A DNA stretch of 64,000 nt from Williamsia herbipolensis. GTDB taxonomy: Bacteria; Actinomycetota; Actinomycetes; Mycobacteriales; Mycobacteriaceae. This document shows, piece after piece, positions 61,061-64,000 of this stretch. How positions within the stretch are numbered: the stretch's first letter is position 1; the number at the start of each line of letters is the position of its first letter. The stretch lies in assembly GCF_000964005.1 (NCBI RefSeq), contig NZ_JXYP01000012.1, positions 1 through 64,000 of the forward strand. Direction: 5' to 3'. Below the pieces are notes generated by a model. It had not been told where the DNA came from. It did no database searches and worked only from the letters and a program-made list of their open reading frames with translations. Position numbers and translations under genes: made by a program.

Positions 61061-62617
61061 TCAGCGAGCGGCGGGCGCGGCGTGCCGTCCGTAGTCGGCG
61101 CTGCCGTCGACCGGCAGCTCACCGTCGAGGATCTCCTCGGCGATCGACTCGTCGGCACGATCCTTGTGCTCGGGCAGGTCGACCGGCTGGGTACCCGGCA
61201 ACGCACTCTTCTTGTCGCCCGGGATCAGCAGGATGAGAGCCGCGGCCACGAGCGACGCGACGGCACCGATGATGAACACCATCTGGAAGGCCGAGCGGTC
61301 GGGCACGCTGGTCGGACCGATGTTCACCGTCGAGCTGGCGAGGATCGTCGCGAGCAGCGCCGAGGCGATGGCCGTACCGATCGAGCGCATCAACGAGTTC
61401 AACCCGTTCGCCGACGCGGTCTCGCTCAGCGGCACCGCCGACATGATCAGCGAGGGCATGGCCGAGTACGCGATCCCCACACCGGAGCTGGTGACCATGA
61501 CCGCGAGGGCGACCTGCCACGGCGCGGCGGCGGCCACGATCGCGAGGCCGTAGCCCAGCGCGATCACGACGGTGCCGATGAGGAGGGTGAACTTCGGTCC
61601 GATGGTGACGTTCAGGCGGGCCGAGACCGGCGACAGGAACATCATCATCAGTCCGCCCGGAGCCATCCACAGGCCGGCCTCGATGATGCTGCGGCCCATG
61701 CCGTAATCGAGGACGCCGGGGATGTGGGGGAGCTGCAGCAGCTGCGGCGACGCGAGGCTGATGCCCATGAGCGCGAACCCGATGACCACCGAGACGATGT
61801 TGGTCAGCGCCACGCGCGGGGTCACCGACACCCGGATGTTGACCATCGGTGAGCTCGTACGGAGTTCGTAGACGACCCACGCGGCGAAGACGATCAATCC
61901 GGCCGCGACGAGGCCGAGGGTCAGGTCGCTCGTCCAGCCCCACGACCGACCCTTGCTGAGCGCGAGCAACAGACAGACGAGTGCGATGGTGAGGCCGACG
62001 GCCCCGACGCTGTCGAACGTGCCTCCCGATCGGGCCGGCGACTCCTGCACGAGGGTGATCACGAGCAGGAACGCGACGGTGCCCAGCGCGGCCGAGGTCC
62101 AGAACAGCACGTGCCAACTGAAGTTCTGCGAGATCCACGCCGCGACGGGCAGACCGATGGCGCCACCGACACCGAGCGTGGCGCTCATGGTCGCGATCGC
62201 GCCGGCGATCTTGTTCGGGGGCAGCTCGTCACGCAGGAGGCTGATGCCGACGGGGATGACGCCCATGGCCATGCCCTGCAGACCGCGACCGATGATGACG
62301 GGGATCAGCGAGTCGAACACGGCGCTGATGACCGAGCCGATGACCATCAGGCCGATGCTGGCGAGGATCACCGACCGCTTGCCGAACATGTCGGCGACGC
62401 GACCGGCGATCGGCATGACGACCGCGGCGGCGAGCAGGGTCGCGGTGATGACCCACGACGCGTTGTCGGCGGAGGTGTGGAGGTACGTCGGCAGCAGGCC
62501 GACGATGGGGACCACGAGGGTCTGCATGTAGGAGGCCAACAGGCCGCCGAAGCACAGCACCGCGATCAGCATCGTCGGGGAGGGCTTGCGCGTGGGCTCC
62601 AGGCGTAAAGTACTCAT
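61061..62617 (-). CDS. DHA2-family MFS exporter (first of a tandem pair)
   Basis: A 14-helix antiporter of 518 residues. Motif A is AGRVADMFGKRSVIL; motif C is GVIPVGISLLRDELPP. It shares ADNA-W-VITATLL and ETA-ANGLNSLMRSIGT with its neighbour. A C-terminal acidic tail of about 45 residues distinguishes it. ATG 62617 precedes the conserved part; ATGs four and more codons upstream are possible. An inverted repeat covers this start. Confidence 0.87.
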   Translation of the reverse strand: MSTLRLEPTRKPSPTMLIAVLCFGGLLASYMQTLVVPIVGLLPTYLHTSADNASWVITATLLAAAVVMPIAGRVADMFGKRSVILASIGLMVIGSVISAVFDSLIPVIIGRGLQGMAMGVIPVGISLLRDELPPNKIAGAIATMSATLGVGGAIGLPVAAWISQNFSWHVLFWTSAALGTVAFLLVITLVQESPARSGGTFDSVGAVGLTIALVCLLLALSKGRSWGWTSDLTLGLVAAGLIVFAAWVVYELRTSSPMVNIRVSVTPRVALTNIVSVVIGFALMGISLASPQLLQLPHIPGVLDYGMGRSIIEAGLWMAPGGLMMMFLSPVSARLNVTIGPKFTLLIGTVVIALGYGLAIVAAAAPWQVALAVMVTSSGVGIAYSAMPSLIMSAVPLSETASANGLNSLMRSIGTAIASALLATILASSTVNIGPTSVPDRSAFQMVFIIGAVASLVAAALILLIPGDKKSALPGTQPVDLPEHKDRADESIAEEILDGELPVDGSADYGRHAAPAAR

Positions 62618-62622
62618 TACTT
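62608..62622. promoter_or_regulatory. inverted repeat over the start of the first DHA2 exporter
   Basis: AAGTA (62608-62612) and TACTT (62618-62622) form a perfect five-base inverted repeat with a five-base spacer containing the start codon. AT-rich repeats of this sort are typical of MarR-family operators, but no regulator gene is adjacent. Confidence 0.35.
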
Positions 62623-62778
62623 GCATCATGCACGTAGTGGTGGAGCGCAATCAATCCGAAATCGTGTGACGACGTCTACATACGGATAAAGCGGACAACC
62701 GGGAATATTGCGGCGCCACCGGGTGCGCTCGGTTTCGGGGGCACGAGCGCGTGGCCTCGATGTGGAAAACTGCTCGGC

Positions 62779-63525
62779 ATGGCTACCGGAACCCTGATCC
62801 TGATGCGGCACGGCGAGAGCGTGTGGAACGAGTCCAACCAGTTCACGGGGTGGGTGGATGTCGCGCTGACCGACAAGGGTCGCGCCGAGGCGAAGCGGGC
62901 CGGGGAACTGCTCGTCGAGCACGACCTGCTGCCCGACGTCCTCTACACCTCGCTGTTGCGCCGGGCGATCGCCACCGCGCAGATCGCCCTCGACGCCGCC
63001 GATCGGCACTGGATCCCCGTCGTCCGTGACTGGCGCCTCAACGAGCGGCACTACGGCGCGCTGCAGGGTCTCGACAAGGCGGCCACGAAGGAGAAGTACG
63101 GCGACGAGCAGTTCATGCTGTGGCGCCGCAGCTACGACACCCCGCCGCCGGCGATCGAGCCCGACGCCGAGTACAGCCAGTCGGCCGACCCGCGGTACGC
63201 CGACCTCGACGAGGTGCCGTTGACCGAATGTCTCAAGGACGTCGTCGAGCGGATGATCCCGTACTTCACCGAGGTCATCGCCGCCGACCTGCGGGCGGGC
63301 AAGACCGTTCTGATCGCCGCGCACGGCAACTCCCTGCGGGCGCTGGTCAAGCACCTCGAGCAGATCTCCGACGCCGACATCGCCGGGCTCAACATCCCCA
63401 CCGGGAACCCGCGTCGCTACGACCTCGGTGACGACCTCATGCCGATCGGCGAGGGCGCCTACCTCGATCCCGAGGCCGCCGAGGCCGGGGCCGCCGCGGT
63501 CGCCGCCCAGGGGGAGAAGAAGTAG
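62779..63525 (+). CDS. gpmA: 2,3-bisphosphoglycerate-dependent phosphoglycerate mutase
   Basis: A glycolytic/gluconeogenic enzyme of 248 residues that interconverts 3- and 2-phosphoglycerate. The phosphohistidine His11 is in [18 protein letters not shown]. Further segments are [25 protein letters not shown] and the second active-site His in [11 protein letters not shown] (about 184). It corresponds to Rv0489, which in M. tuberculosis follows the mshA-YbjN pair with one gene between. Confidence 0.95.
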   Translation: MATGTLILMRHGESVWNESNQFTGWVDVALTDKGRAEAKRAGELLVEHDLLPDVLYTSLLRRAIATAQIALDAADRHWIPVVRDWRLNERHYGALQGLDKAATKEKYGDEQFMLWRRSYDTPPPAIEPDAEYSQSADPRYADLDEVPLTECLKDVVERMIPYFTEVIAADLRAGKTVLIAAHGNSLRALVKHLEQISDADIAGLNIPTGNPRRYDLGDDLMPIGEGAYLDPEAAEAGAAAVAAQGEKK

Positions 63526-63558
63526 CCACAATCCGGGCATTCGGCGGTACCCTGGGAT

Positions 63559-63900
63559 ATGGCCCAGATCACAACCCCGTCGTCCGGTGCCGGTGACACC
63601 CCACAGGTCCGGTTCGCACACTCGCCCGCCCAGGAGCGCTACGAGGCGTTCGTCCTCGATGCGCACGGCAACGATGAACTGGTCGGGTATCTCGACTATC
63701 TCAGCGAGGTCGACCAGGTCGTCATCACCCACACGGTGATCTTCGACCGCTACACCCACCACGGTTTCGGGGCGGCCCTGGTCCGCCACGTGCTCGACGA
63801 CATCGCGCGCACCGGACGCCCGGTGGTGCCGGTCTGCACGTTCGTCCGCGGTTTCGTGCACGACAACCCCGCGTACGCGCCGATGATGGCCTCGGCCTGA
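63559..63900 (+). CDS. small GNAT-like N-acetyltransferase
   Basis: A protein of 113 residues of the short GNAT family (YjdJ/Gcn5-related, acetyl-CoA-binding core only). Signatures are VGYLDYLSEVDQVVITHTVI, HHGFGAALVRHVLDDIARTG and VVPVCTFVRGFVHDNP. It is full length for this family. It follows gpmA by 33 bases and may share its transcript. Target unknown. Confidence 0.85.
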   Translation: MAQITTPSSGAGDTPQVRFAHSPAQERYEAFVLDAHGNDELVGYLDYLSEVDQVVITHTVIFDRYTHHGFGAALVRHVLDDIARTGRPVVPVCTFVRGFVHDNPAYAPMMASA

Positions 63901-63929
63901 CCGCCGCTCCCGTGCGGCCGCCGACGACC

Positions 63930-63951
63930 CCCTCGCGGCGGAAAGCGAGGG
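63930..63951 (+). terminator. hairpin after the GNAT-like gene
   Basis: CCCTCGC and GCGAGGG form a seven-base perfect stem with an eight-base loop, 30 bases past the stop. There is no T tract. Possible transcription end for gpmA and the GNAT-like gene. Nothing else is seen to the end of the window. Confidence 0.45.
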
Positions 63952-64000
63952 CGGGAGGGCGAAATCACGGTGAACACCATCCCAACAAGGTCCACCTGGC

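Noticed and set aside
1-64000. Antiphage, toxin-antitoxin or secondary-metabolite cluster
   Set aside because: I searched for restriction, Cas, retron, CBASS, toxin and NRPS/PKS signatures and saw none. disA makes c-di-AMP but has no effector beside it.

Overview
The window is about 68% G+C chromosomal DNA from a mycolic-acid actinobacterium (order Mycobacteriales), most likely Gordonia or a close relative such as Williamsia, Dietzia or Rhodococcus. This is inferred from the genes: a complete mce4 steroid-uptake operon, KstR-type operators, mycothiol synthesis (mshA), CarD, the mycobacterial-type haem-degrading MhuD, and many leaderless promoters. I see no rRNA, tRNA, CRISPR array or intact insertion sequence. 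Coding density is very high and no gap without a gene exceeds about 250 bases.

Region 1 (0.1-21.8 kb) is steroid side-chain catabolism and uptake. A CYP102-like P450 and a divergent TetR gene come first. They are followed by echA19, divergent fadD19, a nitronate-monooxygenase-like flavoprotein, fadD17-fadE27-fadE26, divergent fdxD, hsd4A, and then yrbE4AB-mce4ABCDEF plus two Mce-associated genes. The order from fadD17 to the end of mce4 matches the M. tuberculosis Rv3506-Rv3492c locus, and echA19/fadD19 match Rv3516/Rv3515c. Four operators of the KstR form TNNAACNNGTTNNA (one with one mismatch) sit in front of the transcription units. A fifth lies 15 kb away in front of an aldehyde dehydrogenase at 24 kb, so that gene probably belongs to the same regulon.

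Region 2 (21.8-27 kb) holds a GT4 glycosyltransferase, an FKBP lipoprotein, the aldehyde dehydrogenase, a Lon-substrate-domain protein, a GNAT acetyltransferase and mhuD. Region 3 (26.5-38 kb) is a conserved housekeeping block syntenic with Rv3592-Rv3579c: mhuD, a hydrolase, mutY, carbonic anhydrase, an Rv3587c-like membrane protein, disA, radA, lpqE, carD, ispD, ispF, cysS and rlmB. A PaaI-type thioesterase lies between disA and radA.

Region 4 (37.8-55 kb) is accessory. It contains a TetR/MFS pair, a RibD-like reductase, a DUF222-HNH protein and a pxpA-fadD-methyltransferase operon. Two hydrolases and a DUF2599 lipoprotein follow. An ArsR-CDF metal-export operon faces a metal-import ABC operon, and the region ends with a SulP-carbonic anhydrase fusion and a pirin.

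Region 5 (55-64 kb) has a hydrolase, mshA and a YbjN gene, as at Rv0486-0487, then an inserted block of a 4-coumarate-CoA-ligase-like gene and two DHA2-family exporters, then gpmA and a small GNAT-like gene.

Features that recur across the window are leaderless starts, convergent genes overlapping at their 3' ends (4 to 80 bases), and three genes whose only plausible start is a CTG overlapping the TGA stop of the gene upstream.
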